Positions 16,632 through 25,548 of a stretch of DNA of 64,000 nt are shown here, in pieces. This DNA comes from Marinobacterium_D sp050908845 (GTDB lineage Bacteria > Pseudomonadota > Gammaproteobacteria > Pseudomonadales > Balneatricaceae): positions 496,001 through 560,000 of the forward strand of contig NZ_CP194171.1 in NCBI RefSeq assembly GCF_050908845.1, given 5' to 3'. How positions within the stretch are numbered: the stretch's first letter is position 1; each line of letters opens with the position of its first letter. The translations under genes were made by a program, and so were the position numbers. The notes beneath the pieces were generated by a model, which saw only the letters and a list, made by a program, of their open reading frames with translations, was not told the origin of the DNA and did no database searches.

Positions 16632-17774
16632 TCATCCGCCGCGCGGTGCGTCCAGCAGGCGGCGGTAGACATCCAGAGTGGCATCGACCTGGTGCCGCAG
16701 GTAGAACTCTTCCGGCAGCTGGATATCGATCGCTTCTCTTTCCAGCAGCTCGTGGGCGCGCCGGGCGAAGGCCTCAGGGTTGTCTGCTTCGACCAGTCCG
16801 TCGGGAAAGGCTTGGTGCAGTGACTCGGCGGCACCGCCGCGGTCATAGGCGATGACGGGACAGCCACAGGCCAGTGCCTCAGGCACTGTGCGGCCGAAGG
16901 GCTCCGCCTTGTTGGACAGGTGGCAGGTGATATCCGCCAGTGAATAGAAGGACTGGATATCGGCGCGGTGACCGACAAAGGTGACCTTGTCATCCAGTCC
17001 CAGCGCTTTACGCTTGTCCAGTAGCTCCTGCAGATAGTGCTGCTTGTTTTCTTCGGCATCGCCGACAACGATCCCGTGACAGTCCTGGCGCAGGTCACAA
17101 AGGTGATGCATCACGTCCAGGAACGCCTCCTGGCCTTTCCAGCGTGAAAGCCGGCCCGGCATCACAAGCAGGCGCTTATTCTTGAATTGCGGGTAGGCCT
17201 GGTAGAGCCTGTTGCGCCAGTCCGGGTTATCGCTGTTTTGCTTGAAAATAGAGGGGTCCAATCCGCGGTAGATACGGGTGATATGCTTGGGGTCGATGCC
17301 GTAATTCGAGGTGATGTAGTCGTGCACGCAATCGGAGATGGCGATTATATGTTCAGCCTTTGTCATAATCGCGCTGTAGGCGTTGACCGAGTACATGCCA
17401 TGGACGGTGCTCACCAGCCGGGGGCGGGTAGCGACAGGTAGCTTGCGCCAGGCCAGCCAGGTGATCCAGGCCGGCGCTCGGGAGCGAACATGGATGACAT
17501 CGGGTTTCAGCTCGGCCAGCAGACGACGCATGGGGCGAACCAGAGCAAGGGAGCGCAGCGATTTACGATGAATAGGCATACAGATATGCCGGGAGCCTTC
17601 AGCTTCCAGGGTTTCCACCTGTCGACCGCCATTGGAGATGACGATAGACTCGTGCCCCAGTTTAACCAGCTCTCGAGCGAATTCGACGGTGCCGCGTTCG
17701 ACGCCGCCGGCATCAAGTGCGGGCAAAAGTTGTATGACTCGGACTTTGCGTCCCGGATCTTCGCTCGATTGCAT
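16632..17774 (-). CDS. Family 4 glycosyltransferase, LPS core assembly
   Basis: A 380-residue GT-B enzyme. The N-terminal pattern LLPALDAGGVERGTVEFAREL is typical of LPS core GT4 transferases. The C-terminal domain has LLVMPGRLSRWKGQEAFLD and the EX7E motif in AEPFGRTVPEALACGCPVIA. It likely adds a hexose to the core using an NDP-sugar at the cytoplasmic membrane face. It heads the minus-strand group 17774-13747, is followed by a 75-base gap, and is divergent from the AT-rich GT2/ligase pair. Confidence 0.87.
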   Translation of the reverse strand: MQSSEDPGRKVRVIQLLPALDAGGVERGTVEFARELVKLGHESIVISNGGRQVETLEAEGSRHICMPIHRKSLRSLALVRPMRRLLAELKPDVIHVRSRAPAWITWLAWRKLPVATRPRLVSTVHGMYSVNAYSAIMTKAEHIIAISDCVHDYITSNYGIDPKHITRIYRGLDPSIFKQNSDNPDWRNRLYQAYPQFKNKRLLVMPGRLSRWKGQEAFLDVMHHLCDLRQDCHGIVVGDAEENKQHYLQELLDKRKALGLDDKVTFVGHRADIQSFYSLADITCHLSNKAEPFGRTVPEALACGCPVIAYDRGGAAESLHQAFPDGLVEADNPEAFARRAHELLEREAIDIQLPEEFYLRHQVDATLDVYRRLLDAPRGG

Positions 17775-17826
17775 GGTCGTTATGGCTTGTTAAATAGACG
17801 ATTGTAGCAAATTTTCATGAGAGCAT

Positions 17827-17857
17827 AAGTGCATATTCACGTTATTGCCATGCACTT
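17827..17857. promoter_or_regulatory. Inverted repeat between divergent glycosyltransferase genes
   Basis: AAGTGCAT (17827-17834) and ATGCACTT (17850-17857) form a perfect 8-bp inverted repeat with a 15-base spacer, centre to centre about two helical turns. It lies in the 121-base AT-rich region between divergent genes, where an operator would be expected. No regulator is identified. Confidence 0.35.
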
Positions 17858-17895
17858 GGGAATTTAATTTTATACAAGTTTTAGTGGTGCTTTAA

Positions 17896-18792
17896 ATGTT
17901 ATTGAACCTTTGTGTTTGCACCTATGGTCGCTTAAAACTTTTGCAAAGATGCATTGAAAGCCTGCTCTCTCAAACGATCCCAGATAATGTGACCTTCTGC
18001 ATAACCGTCATCGATAATGACCTGAACCGGTCAGCGGAAAGTGTTGTGCGAAGCCTGGATAGGACTACTGATAAAAAAATAAATTATTCTGTGGAAGAAA
18101 GGCGAGGTATTCCCTGTGCCCGCAATAAAGCCCTGGACGTTTCAAAAGAGATAGGTGCCGACCTTTTGATCTTTATCGATGATGATGAGATCGCGGGAAA
18201 AGGCTGGTTGGCTGCACTATATGAAGTGAGTAAAAAATATAACCACCAGGCTGCAGTACATGGACTTGTTATTCCACAATTGGTTGACGACATTCCGGAG
18301 AGTATTGCCGGTCTCTTTAGGGTGAAGAAACGTCCAGAAGGTAAAGCACTGACTGCCTGTGCAACTGATAATGTGTCTATCCCTATGCAGTTTGTTACTG
18401 AACAGGGCTTAAGGTTTGACGAAAGTAGGCCTCTTGCTGGCGGAACCGATACAATCTTTTTTACCGAGGCGCATGCGCAAGGACTTAGTATATATCAAAC
18501 TAATACAGCGGTAGTATATGAGGAGGTTCCACCTGGTCGGTGCAGCTTGAAATGGCTGGTGAAACGAAAGTTCAGATCTGGGATGACGGGCGCCTGGCGA
18601 AAAAGACAGCATGGCAGAAGTGGTTGGTCTGTTATGAGTTCGGCCCTAATTCAGGCGGCCGCTTACATGTTGATGGCAGTAATCTATTTTTTTATTTTCA
18701 AAGGATTAAAACGAAATGAATGCATCTTAAAGTCAGCCAGATCGGCTGGTGTTTTTGTAGGATGCTTTAAAAAGAGTATCGACAGTTACTAA
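17896..18792 (+). CDS. Family 2 glycosyltransferase
   Basis: A 298-residue GT-A enzyme. The N-terminus (NLCVCTYGRLKLLQRCIESLL) and the DXD-containing FIDDDE near residues 92-97 mark a GT2 domain. A hydrophobic segment (AAYMLMAVIYFFIFKGL) near the C-terminus probably anchors it to the inner membrane. Base composition is clearly more AT-rich than in its neighbours, with codons such as AAA, ATA and AAT frequent, suggesting horizontal acquisition. No strong ribosome binding site precedes the ATG. It lies 28 bases before the ligase-like gene, probably in one transcript; the two may act on the same glycan. Confidence 0.85.
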   Translation: MLLNLCVCTYGRLKLLQRCIESLLSQTIPDNVTFCITVIDNDLNRSAESVVRSLDRTTDKKINYSVEERRGIPCARNKALDVSKEIGADLLIFIDDDEIAGKGWLAALYEVSKKYNHQAAVHGLVIPQLVDDIPESIAGLFRVKKRPEGKALTACATDNVSIPMQFVTEQGLRFDESRPLAGGTDTIFFTEAHAQGLSIYQTNTAVVYEEVPPGRCSLKWLVKRKFRSGMTGAWRKRQHGRSGWSVMSSALIQAAAYMLMAVIYFFIFKGLKRNECILKSARSAGVFVGCFKKSIDSY

Positions 18793-18820
18793 ATCATAAT
18801 AATTGTTTATTGGAAATGTT

Positions 18821-20059
18821 ATGAGTTTTATAACTCCATCAAGGAAGGATAGGTTTTATAATGCTGTGTTTTTTTTAAACAGCGTTTTAGTTTTCTGGTA
18901 TTTTTCAAACAGTATCGTGGGCAATACAAGCCCTGCGACCTCGCTTCTGGCTGCGCTAGCTATCATTTTTATCGTCCCTGTATGCCGATATTTCCCGGCT
19001 TTATGGAAGGGTCAAAAACTTTGGATTGCGGCGCTGGCCGTTTTTGGTGCTTATCATATAGTCCATCTTTTCATGGAAGGCGTTGAGACTTCAGAGGATT
19101 ATGAGACGCCAGCCAAAGCTATTGCTGCCATACTGATCTTTGGTTATTTGATGAAGTATGGGTTTAGTGTGTATATGGTCGGATATGCGATAGCACTATC
19201 GACCCTCGCTGCCGGAGGCTATGCAATTTACGAAAAATTTTACCTGGGTCTGGAGAGAGCGGGCTCGTTGAGCCATCCGATCCGGTACGGCTATCTGGTA
19301 TTTACTCTGGCTGTGTTGAGCTGTTTCTTTGCCTGGTTTGCTGAAAAAAAACAGGAAAGGTATGCATTTTACATTGTCGGGATGATTGGCATTGTGGGTG
19401 CGTTCACCACCGGTACCCGTGGACTGGTTATTATAACTGGGTTTCTGCTTCTGTTACTTTGTTTGAATCGAAAAGTCTTGAATTATCTGTCCTGGAAGAA
19501 AGTGGCGCTGGCGGTGGGTTGTTTCGCGTTGCTGGTTGTCACATTAGCCAGCCAAACAAATGTACTAAACCGCTATATAGATTCTACTGTCAGGGAATTC
19601 GAGTTTATAGAAAGCGGGAACTTTAATACCAGTATTGGCTTCAGACTGATGATGTGGGATACGGCCCTTTATCTCGGTAGTAAACATCCTGTATTAGGTG
19701 TGGGCCATGATCAGGATAAAATTATTGCTGAGTCCAGCGGGTTTATTCAAGATAATGGCTATAATCCAAACATACTGACGGAGTACAACCACTTCCATAA
19801 TCAGTATCTTGACGCCTTCGCTAAAGACGGTGTTATCGGTGTGCTGGCTTGGTGTTTTCTGCTTGTTGCAGCTCTGATTGGATTGAAAACAAAATACAGG
19901 TACGCGGTAATAATTATAGTTACCACGTTGGCAATCGGGGGGCTGACAGAAGTGGTATTAAGAAGCAGTCGGTTGTTCTACCTGTTAGTGCTGGGTATAT
20001 CGATATTTCGCTGTATGGACTACTTCGAATACAAACGGATTAAGGATTCGGCTTCTTAA
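18821..20059 (+). CDS. O-antigen ligase family (WaaL-like) membrane protein
   Basis: A polytopic inner-membrane protein of 412 residues with about ten to twelve hydrophobic segments. The ligase signature is YNHFHNQYLDAFAKDGVIG (H324, H326, N327), in the large periplasmic loop before the last membrane segments, preceded by LGVGHDQ. WaaL ligases move a polymer or sugar from undecaprenyl diphosphate to the lipid A core on the periplasmic side. I prefer the ATG at 18821, preceded by GGA, over an upstream TTG at 18803. It is AT-rich like the preceding GT2. No O-antigen polymerase or flippase genes are present here, so the donor may be made elsewhere. Confidence 0.82.
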   Translation: MSFITPSRKDRFYNAVFFLNSVLVFWYFSNSIVGNTSPATSLLAALAIIFIVPVCRYFPALWKGQKLWIAALAVFGAYHIVHLFMEGVETSEDYETPAKAIAAILIFGYLMKYGFSVYMVGYAIALSTLAAGGYAIYEKFYLGLERAGSLSHPIRYGYLVFTLAVLSCFFAWFAEKKQERYAFYIVGMIGIVGAFTTGTRGLVIITGFLLLLLCLNRKVLNYLSWKKVALAVGCFALLVVTLASQTNVLNRYIDSTVREFEFIESGNFNTSIGFRLMMWDTALYLGSKHPVLGVGHDQDKIIAESSGFIQDNGYNPNILTEYNHFHNQYLDAFAKDGVIGVLAWCFLLVAALIGLKTKYRYAVIIIVTTLAIGGLTEVVLRSSRLFYLLVLGISIFRCMDYFEYKRIKDSAS

Positions 20060-20110
20060 AAAACGGCGCCTTGAAGGCCTCAGAGTGTGCGCTGAGCCGA
20101 GACTTGGTTG

Positions 20111-20137
20111 CGGCTGCCCCGGGAAACGGGGAAGCCG
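20111..20137. other. GC-rich hairpin between convergent glycosyltransferase genes
   Basis: CGGCT-g-CCCCG pairs with CGGGG-a-AGCCG around a 5-base loop, with one internal mismatch. It lies 52 bases after the ligase-like gene in a 134-base convergent space. There is no T-run, so it is at best a weak terminator or an mRNA-end stabiliser. Confidence 0.4.
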
Positions 20138-20193
20138 TCTGCACCTACACCTAGAGCCAGTAATGGTTTAGTTCGGTGTCAGCAGTCAAAAGG

Positions 20194-21099
20194 CTAAAAG
20201 AGGCCGTCCAGCTGATACTCCGAAAATACCTGACGTATCTGGTCATCATTTCCACCTACCGACCGTTTGTTCTGTCTTTTCAGAGTGAACTGCTGTGATC
20301 CTTCAATTGCTACGTTGCGCAGTTTCCAGTCACGGGAATCATCAACGGCTTTACACTTGGTGCCCCGCTTTAAACTCATCGCTTTCAGCCACACGTCATC
20401 TGCTTTCGGCGCAAGCCGTTTGAAAGCCTCTTTATTAAGGATCTCATCGTCAAAGCATCCGGGAAAATACAAAACGCCCCCTACACCTGTGGGAAACAGG
20501 TCCAGAGCTGCCTTATCACCGCGCTGGGTTTTGGGCCATTTACGATACGACAGGAGGTTGCCATTCGCATCTCTGAGCATCTTATGGGCTCTGTGACAAT
20601 GTATGACATCCGGCTCACGCCTGTAGGCTTTGACCAGTTGATCGATCATGTCGATCGGATACAAAATATCGTCATCCACAGTGATCAAGAGGGCATCAGG
20701 GTATTTGCTCAATGTGTAAAAGAACTTGGTATAGGGTCCCAGGTCTTCCGGGCAGAATAGGATTTCAAGACCGCGCTGGGTTTGAGCAATAAGGCTTTCA
20801 GGCAGGGTGTCCCAGCTGAAATCTTTTTCGCAGATGCATAAGACGACGCGATCGGCCTGCATCGTTTGCTGAAAAAGGCTTTCAACGGTAAGGCAGACGT
20901 CATTGATTCGCTTGTCGAAGGTGGTCAATGAGACGATGACTTCAGGGCCCGGCGAGGACGTTCTGACACCACTGCTGCGGCGATTGACCACGCAATCCTG
21001 GAAAAAAACTGTCTGCAGCAGCGAGCGGTCTTTCATCAGTCGTGCCCGCTCTGCTTTTTGACGATTCTTTCTTCGAATTTCCCTGAATTTTTTGAACAT
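20194..21099 (-). CDS. Glycosyltransferase-like protein, GT-A fold
   Basis: A 301-residue protein. After a basic N-terminus (KKFREIRRKNRQKAERAR) comes a GT-A-like domain: PEVIVSLTTFDKRI (52-65), VESLFQQTMQADRVVLCI, and a DXD motif in LITVDDDILYP (D142-D144). Similar proteins occur in polysaccharide clusters and in eukaryote-like families of unknown donor. A role in core or capsule decoration is inferred from the position between the ligase-like gene and lpxL. It stands alone on its strand, with 135 bases separating it from lpxL. Confidence 0.7.
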   Translation of the reverse strand: MFKKFREIRRKNRQKAERARLMKDRSLLQTVFFQDCVVNRRSSGVRTSSPGPEVIVSLTTFDKRINDVCLTVESLFQQTMQADRVVLCICEKDFSWDTLPESLIAQTQRGLEILFCPEDLGPYTKFFYTLSKYPDALLITVDDDILYPIDMIDQLVKAYRREPDVIHCHRAHKMLRDANGNLLSYRKWPKTQRGDKAALDLFPTGVGGVLYFPGCFDDEILNKEAFKRLAPKADDVWLKAMSLKRGTKCKAVDDSRDWKLRNVAIEGSQQFTLKRQNKRSVGGNDDQIRQVFSEYQLDGLF

Positions 21100-21234
21100 T
21101 TGTTACCTGTCCTGACGGCACTAACCTGATGACCCTGCCCAAACCTCAGACCTGGCCGCTCTTGAATTAGCCTTCCGCTCCCGTGGCGGGTTAGCTTGAC
21201 GGAAGTGTAACTTAGGGCTTTTCCACTCTGATGG

Positions 21235-22164
21235 CTACTGGCTATACAGGTGATTTTTCCCATCCGGTTGTGTTTTAAAGCGCCGATGAACCCACATGTA
21301 CTGGCTGGGATCCTTGCGAATGGCACGTTCTATCTCTGCGTTGACCAGGGCTGCGTCTTTTTCTTCGTCACCGGTGGGGTAATCACTGATCGGCGGGTAG
21401 AGCTCCAGCTCATAGCTGCCGTCGGGCAGACGGTGCTGAGCCAGCATCATAACCGGGGAACCGTTGAGTTTGGCGAGGCGGGCCGTGGCGGTTATTGTAG
21501 CTGCAGAGACGCCGAAAAAGGGGACGAATACCGATTGCTTGGGGCCGAAATCCTGGTCCGGGGCGTACCAGATAATGTGGTTTTTGCGCAGCGCCCGTAT
21601 CACTGAACGTATATCAGCCCGTTCGATCGACTGGCCGAAGTACCGGCTGCGCCCCTTCTTGATGATCTCCTCCATCAATGGGTTATTGTGCCGTCTGTAC
21701 ATCGCGTCCACGGGGTAGAATTCGGAGAACAGCAGGCCACCGAGGTCCAGGGTGGAGAAGTGGGCGCCAAGCAGCAGTACGCCCTTGCCCTGGGAGAGGG
21801 CCGCATCCAGATGCTCGCGCCCTTTCAGTTCGATACGCCCCTGAAACTGTTTGCGCGGTGTCCACCAGGCCATGGCGGTCTCGAACACGCCGATGCCATT
21901 ATTGATAAATACGTCGCGTACGAAGTGCTTCTGCTCATTCTCGCTCATCTCGGGGAAGCAGAGCCGCGTATTCACCTCGACGATGTGGCGGCGCGCGGGG
22001 ACCAGGTGGTAGAGAGCGGATCCAAGCAGACGGCCCAACGCGAGTTGGCCACTATAGGGCAGTCGGTTTAGTAACCAGAGCAGCCCGGTACTGATCCAGT
22101 TGGGCCAGAAGAGGGGGTGCCAGAAGGGCTTGCCTTGAAGTCGTTCTCTTTTTTTACGTGCCAT
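21235..22164 (-). CDS. lpxL: Lipid A late acyltransferase (LpxL/HtrB family)
   Basis: A 309-residue inner-membrane acyltransferase that adds a secondary acyl chain to Kdo-lipid A from acyl-ACP. The catalytic HX4D motif is HFSTLD (H135, D140), with an N-terminal hydrophobic anchor (WISTGLLWLLNRL) and later MYRRHNNPLM and WYAPDQDFGP, characteristic of LpxL-type enzymes. The start at 22164 gives the family length; the frame continues upstream but without homology. LpxL versus LpxM or LpxP cannot be settled by eye. It is divergent from msbA, which exports the finished lipid A. Confidence 0.88.
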   Translation of the reverse strand: MARKKRERLQGKPFWHPLFWPNWISTGLLWLLNRLPYSGQLALGRLLGSALYHLVPARRHIVEVNTRLCFPEMSENEQKHFVRDVFINNGIGVFETAMAWWTPRKQFQGRIELKGREHLDAALSQGKGVLLLGAHFSTLDLGGLLFSEFYPVDAMYRRHNNPLMEEIIKKGRSRYFGQSIERADIRSVIRALRKNHIIWYAPDQDFGPKQSVFVPFFGVSAATITATARLAKLNGSPVMMLAQHRLPDGSYELELYPPISDYPTGDEEKDAALVNAEIERAIRKDPSQYMWVHRRFKTQPDGKNHLYSQ

Positions 22165-22250
22165 AGCATCTGTCCCAGGGTTCGCGGCTATTCTAAGTCT
22201 CACGTCGGTGACCGGCAAATGGTTACCGCAGAAGTCTGGCGGTAGCTGTG

Positions 22251-22256
22251 TATAAT
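22251..22256 (+). promoter_or_regulatory. Candidate -10 element for msbA
   Basis: A perfect TATAAT lies 38 bases before the preferred msbA ATG, implying a leader of about 30 bases. No convincing -35 is seen at 16-18 bases upstream, so an activator or an alternative architecture may be needed. Confidence 0.4.
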
Positions 22257-22293
22257 GTTGGCCTGCTTGCCGAGCATGATGATAGAGAGGTTT

Positions 22294-24069
22294 ATGAGTC
22301 GTAATACGATTGAGCAGAACCCTGAAGGGGCGGACCAGAGTACCTGGCAGCTGTACAAGCGGCTTCTGACCTATGCAAGGCCGTACTGGGTTGTTTTCCT
22401 CGTCAGCTTTCTGGGCTATGCCCTGTATGGCGTGACCCAGGCCTGGTCCGCGCGCTGGCTGGAGCAGGTGGTTAATACCGTAGAGCGAGGCGATCTGGAT
22501 CAGCGCGGTGTTCTGGCGCTGACCGTGCTGGTGATTTTCGCACTGCGTGGCATCGGTACCTTCATCGGCACCTATACCATCAGTCATGTGGCGCGCCAGG
22601 TGGTGCATGCGCTGCGTACCGACCTTTTCGATCGCATGCTGACACTGCCCAGCAGTTACTACCAGCGCACGGCGAGTGGCGATCTGCTGGCCAAGCTGAC
22701 CTACAACGTGGAGCAGGTGACCGGGGCCGTCACCAACGCCATCAAAACCGGTTTGCGGGAAGGGCTGACAGTGGTCGGCCTGATGGGCTATCTGCTCTAC
22801 CTGAACTGGAAACTCACGCTGGTGTTCGTACTGGCCGCGCCCTTTATCGGGATTGTTGTGACCATCGCGTCAAAACGGATGCGGATGCTCAGCCGTCGGC
22901 TGCAGAAATCGGTGGGCGATATCACCACCTCTGCTTCGGAGTCGATCAAGGGATACCAGGTGGTGCGTATCTTTGGCGGCACCGAGCAGGAGCGGGAACG
23001 TTTCCACAAGGCCAGTGATAACAACCGTCGCCAGATGATGAAGATGGTGGTCACCCAGTCGCTGAATACCCCGATTGTTCAGTTCATTATCGCCATGGCA
23101 CTGGCGGGCCTGTTGTTTATCGCCATGCACCCTTCGGTCATGGGGACCATGACGACCGGTGGTTTTGTCGCCTTTTTGACCGCAGCCGGCCTGATCACCA
23201 AGCCGCTGCGTCAGCTGACCGAAATCAGCTCCATCATTCAGAAGGGCGTCGCGGCGGCGGAGTCAATTTTCGAGGTGATGGACCAGCCTGCAGAGCGTGA
23301 CTCCGGCGATCGGGATGCTCAGGGGGTCAGGGGTAATCTGACATTTGAGCAGGTGCGCTTTACTTATCCCGGGCAGGAAGCACCAGCATTGAAAGGGATC
23401 GATCTGGATATACCCTCGGGCTCAACGGTAGCGCTGGTGGGGCGTTCGGGCAGCGGCAAGTCAACCATGGCGGCGATGCTGCCCCGGTTCAACGATGGCT
23501 GGGAGGGCCGCATCCTGCTGGATGGTGTGCCTCTGAACGACTATTCGTTACCCTCGCTGCGTGAGCAGATCGCCCTGGTGAATCAGCATGTGGTGCTGTT
23601 CAACGGCACTCTGGCTGACAACATCGCCTACGGAGCCATGGCGGGGGCAAGCCGTGACGCGATTATGGCGGCGGCAGAGGCAGCTCACGTCACCGAATTT
23701 ATCGATCGTCTCGAGCACGGCCTGGATACGATGATCGGCGAAGATGGCGTCATGCTCTCCGGTGGTCAGCGCCAGCGTATCGCCATCGCCCGTGCGATTC
23801 TGAAGAACGCTCCCCTGCTGATACTGGATGAGGCCACCTCGGCACTGGATACCGAGTCCGAGCGTCATATTCAGGCGGCGCTGGAGTCCGTGTTCAAGGG
23901 GCGTACCACGTTGGTGATCGCTCACCGACTCTCCACTATCGAAAAGGCGGATATCATCGTCGTAATGCAAGACGGCGTGATCATTGAGCAGGGCTCACAC
24001 CAGCAGTTAATCGAGCAGGATGGCGCATACGCCCGGTTCCGTTTACAGCAGGAGGCCGGAGGCGTCTGA
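22294..24069 (+). CDS. msbA: Lipid A/LPS ABC exporter MsbA
   Basis: A half-size ABC exporter of 591 residues that flips lipid A-core across the inner membrane. Six membrane helices occupy about residues 20-310. The ATPase domain has Walker A GRSGSGKST (from residue 383), the signature LSGGQRQR (about 488) and ILDEATSALD. MsbA-type features include MTTGGFVAFLTAAGLITKPLRQLT before the ATPase. The ATG at 22294 gives the usual N-terminus; in-frame ATGs at 22276 and 22279 exist. It is followed within 2 bases by the GT39 gene, so the two are co-transcribed. Confidence 0.95.
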   Translation: MSRNTIEQNPEGADQSTWQLYKRLLTYARPYWVVFLVSFLGYALYGVTQAWSARWLEQVVNTVERGDLDQRGVLALTVLVIFALRGIGTFIGTYTISHVARQVVHALRTDLFDRMLTLPSSYYQRTASGDLLAKLTYNVEQVTGAVTNAIKTGLREGLTVVGLMGYLLYLNWKLTLVFVLAAPFIGIVVTIASKRMRMLSRRLQKSVGDITTSASESIKGYQVVRIFGGTEQERERFHKASDNNRRQMMKMVVTQSLNTPIVQFIIAMALAGLLFIAMHPSVMGTMTTGGFVAFLTAAGLITKPLRQLTEISSIIQKGVAAAESIFEVMDQPAERDSGDRDAQGVRGNLTFEQVRFTYPGQEAPALKGIDLDIPSGSTVALVGRSGSGKSTMAAMLPRFNDGWEGRILLDGVPLNDYSLPSLREQIALVNQHVVLFNGTLADNIAYGAMAGASRDAIMAAAEAAHVTEFIDRLEHGLDTMIGEDGVMLSGGQRQRIAIARAILKNAPLLILDEATSALDTESERHIQAALESVFKGRTTLVIAHRLSTIEKADIIVVMQDGVIIEQGSHQQLIEQDGAYARFRLQQEAGGV

Positions 24070-24071
24070 CC

Positions 24072-25532
24072 GTGCCGCAACAGGGAAGTCTTTCCAAGGG
24101 GTGGTGTTATCTGGTGTTGGCGCAGCTGCTGCTTTGGGGGTTGCTGCCGGGCCTTCTGGTCGAAAGCCTGCCGCTGGATGTGGTGGAAGGCGCCTACTGG
24201 GGGCGGGAGTGGCAGTGGGGCTACTATAAGCACCCGCCGTTTCCGGCCTGGGTGCTGCATCTGTTTCAGTCCTCCCTGGGGGATATCGGCCCCTTTCTGC
24301 TGAGCCAACTTTGCATTGGCCTGACCCTGTTTTGTGTCTGGCGCCTGGGGCGGCGGATGTTGACGCACGAGCAGTCGGCGTTCGGCGTTCTGGCGCTGTT
24401 CGGCGTCTACTACTTCACCTGGCCGACCATCGAGTTCAATCACAATATCGCCCAGATGCCGCTCTGGGCAGCGGCGGTCCTGCTGTTTCATCGTGGGATC
24501 AGTGACTGGCGTTACCGGGACTGGCTGCTGTTGGGCTTGGTGGCAGGCCTTGGGCTCCTGACCAAGTACTCGGTGGTTGTGCTGCTGGCGGCCATGTTCC
24601 TCTGGCTGCTGAGGCCCGAGTTGCGCCGCGCTTTCCTGCGCCCCCAGCCCTGGCTGGCGGCGCTGGTCATGGTGCTGGTGTTTCTGCCCCATCTGCTCTG
24701 GTTGGTGCAGCATGATTTCCTGCCGTTCACCTATTTCGAGGACCGTACCGCGGATGCGGCGGCGGACAGCTCGCGTATCTGGGGGCCGCTGAGGTTTCTT
24801 CTGGTTCAGCTGGTCGACCACCTGCCACTGTTTCTGCTGCTCATATTGGCCGGGTTCTGGCGTCCCGGGCGCTGGCAGAGGCCTGCGGCGGGTGCCGCAT
24901 TTATCCTGTTCATGGGGTTGGCGCCGGCGCTGCTGACCACGCTGGGTGCGATCATTACCGGTGCTGGCACCCGGGATATGTGGGGCACGCCGATGTGGAA
25001 CCTGTCGGGCCTGATGCTGGCGACGCTGATTCCCGCGGAGGTGCTGCGCCGGTATCAGCGACCGCTATTGAGCGCCTTTGGCGGCTTCCTGCTACTACTG
25101 ACGCTATGTATGTTGCTGTTCGTGGGTTTTAAAGATCAGCTCCGTGATAAGCCTTCGCGCACCGGCTGGCCCGATAAGGCACTGGCACAGAGCCTTGCCA
25201 GTGAATGGAGCCGATACAGCGACTGCCCGCTGCAACTGGTGGCCGGGGATTACTGGCTGGCGGAGCTGGTTGCACTGGAACTGCCGGGCGCTTCCGCGGT
25301 ACCCGAATCTGACCTGAGGCTGGCGCCCTGGGCGGACAGTCAGCGGGTGCACGCTCAGGGGATGATCGAGCTGGCGCAGGGTGATGAGGTGCGTTGGGGG
25401 GCAAGGCTGTCTGAGCTTGGTCAGTGGGATGTGCAAGGCCAGGTTAGCATCCCCTGGCCGCGGCTGCCCGAGCATAGACCGCTGACGGTCAGCTGGCGAC
25501 TCTGGTTGCCGCAGGAACAGTGTGGAAACTGA
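24072..25532 (+). CDS. ArnT-like GT39 glycosyltransferase, probable lipid A hexosamine transferase
   Basis: A polytopic protein of 486 residues of the PMT/ArnT family. The first periplasmic loop contains LDVVEGAYWGREWQWGYYKHPP, whose acidic residue and YYKHPP segment match the catalytic loop of ArnT-type enzymes. About ten membrane segments and a short soluble C-terminus follow; this is shorter than ArnT (about 550). Such enzymes take a sugar from undecaprenyl phosphate and attach it to lipid A phosphate in the periplasm. The start is a GTG 2 bases after the msbA stop. With the convergent deacetylase, GtrA and GT2 genes, it resembles Francisella FlmK or Bordetella LgmB. Donor identity is inferred. 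Confidence 0.85.
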   Translation: MPQQGSLSKGWCYLVLAQLLLWGLLPGLLVESLPLDVVEGAYWGREWQWGYYKHPPFPAWVLHLFQSSLGDIGPFLLSQLCIGLTLFCVWRLGRRMLTHEQSAFGVLALFGVYYFTWPTIEFNHNIAQMPLWAAAVLLFHRGISDWRYRDWLLLGLVAGLGLLTKYSVVVLLAAMFLWLLRPELRRAFLRPQPWLAALVMVLVFLPHLLWLVQHDFLPFTYFEDRTADAAADSSRIWGPLRFLLVQLVDHLPLFLLLILAGFWRPGRWQRPAAGAAFILFMGLAPALLTTLGAIITGAGTRDMWGTPMWNLSGLMLATLIPAEVLRRYQRPLLSAFGGFLLLLTLCMLLFVGFKDQLRDKPSRTGWPDKALAQSLASEWSRYSDCPLQLVAGDYWLAELVALELPGASAVPESDLRLAPWADSQRVHAQGMIELAQGDEVRWGARLSELGQWDVQGQVSIPWPRLPEHRPLTVSWRLWLPQEQCGN

Positions 25533-25548
25533 GCTCTAGGCGGAGGCC

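Noticed and set aside
17775..20060. Insertion sequence or genomic island with integrase
   Set aside because: The AT-rich part has no transposase, integrase, terminal inverted repeats or target duplications that I can see.
22238..22250. ops-like sequence GGCGGTAGCTGTG before msbA (RfaH recruitment)
   Set aside because: Only the first nine bases match the consensus, and it lies directly upstream of the TATAAT at 22251-22256, so it would not be in the transcribed region where ops works.
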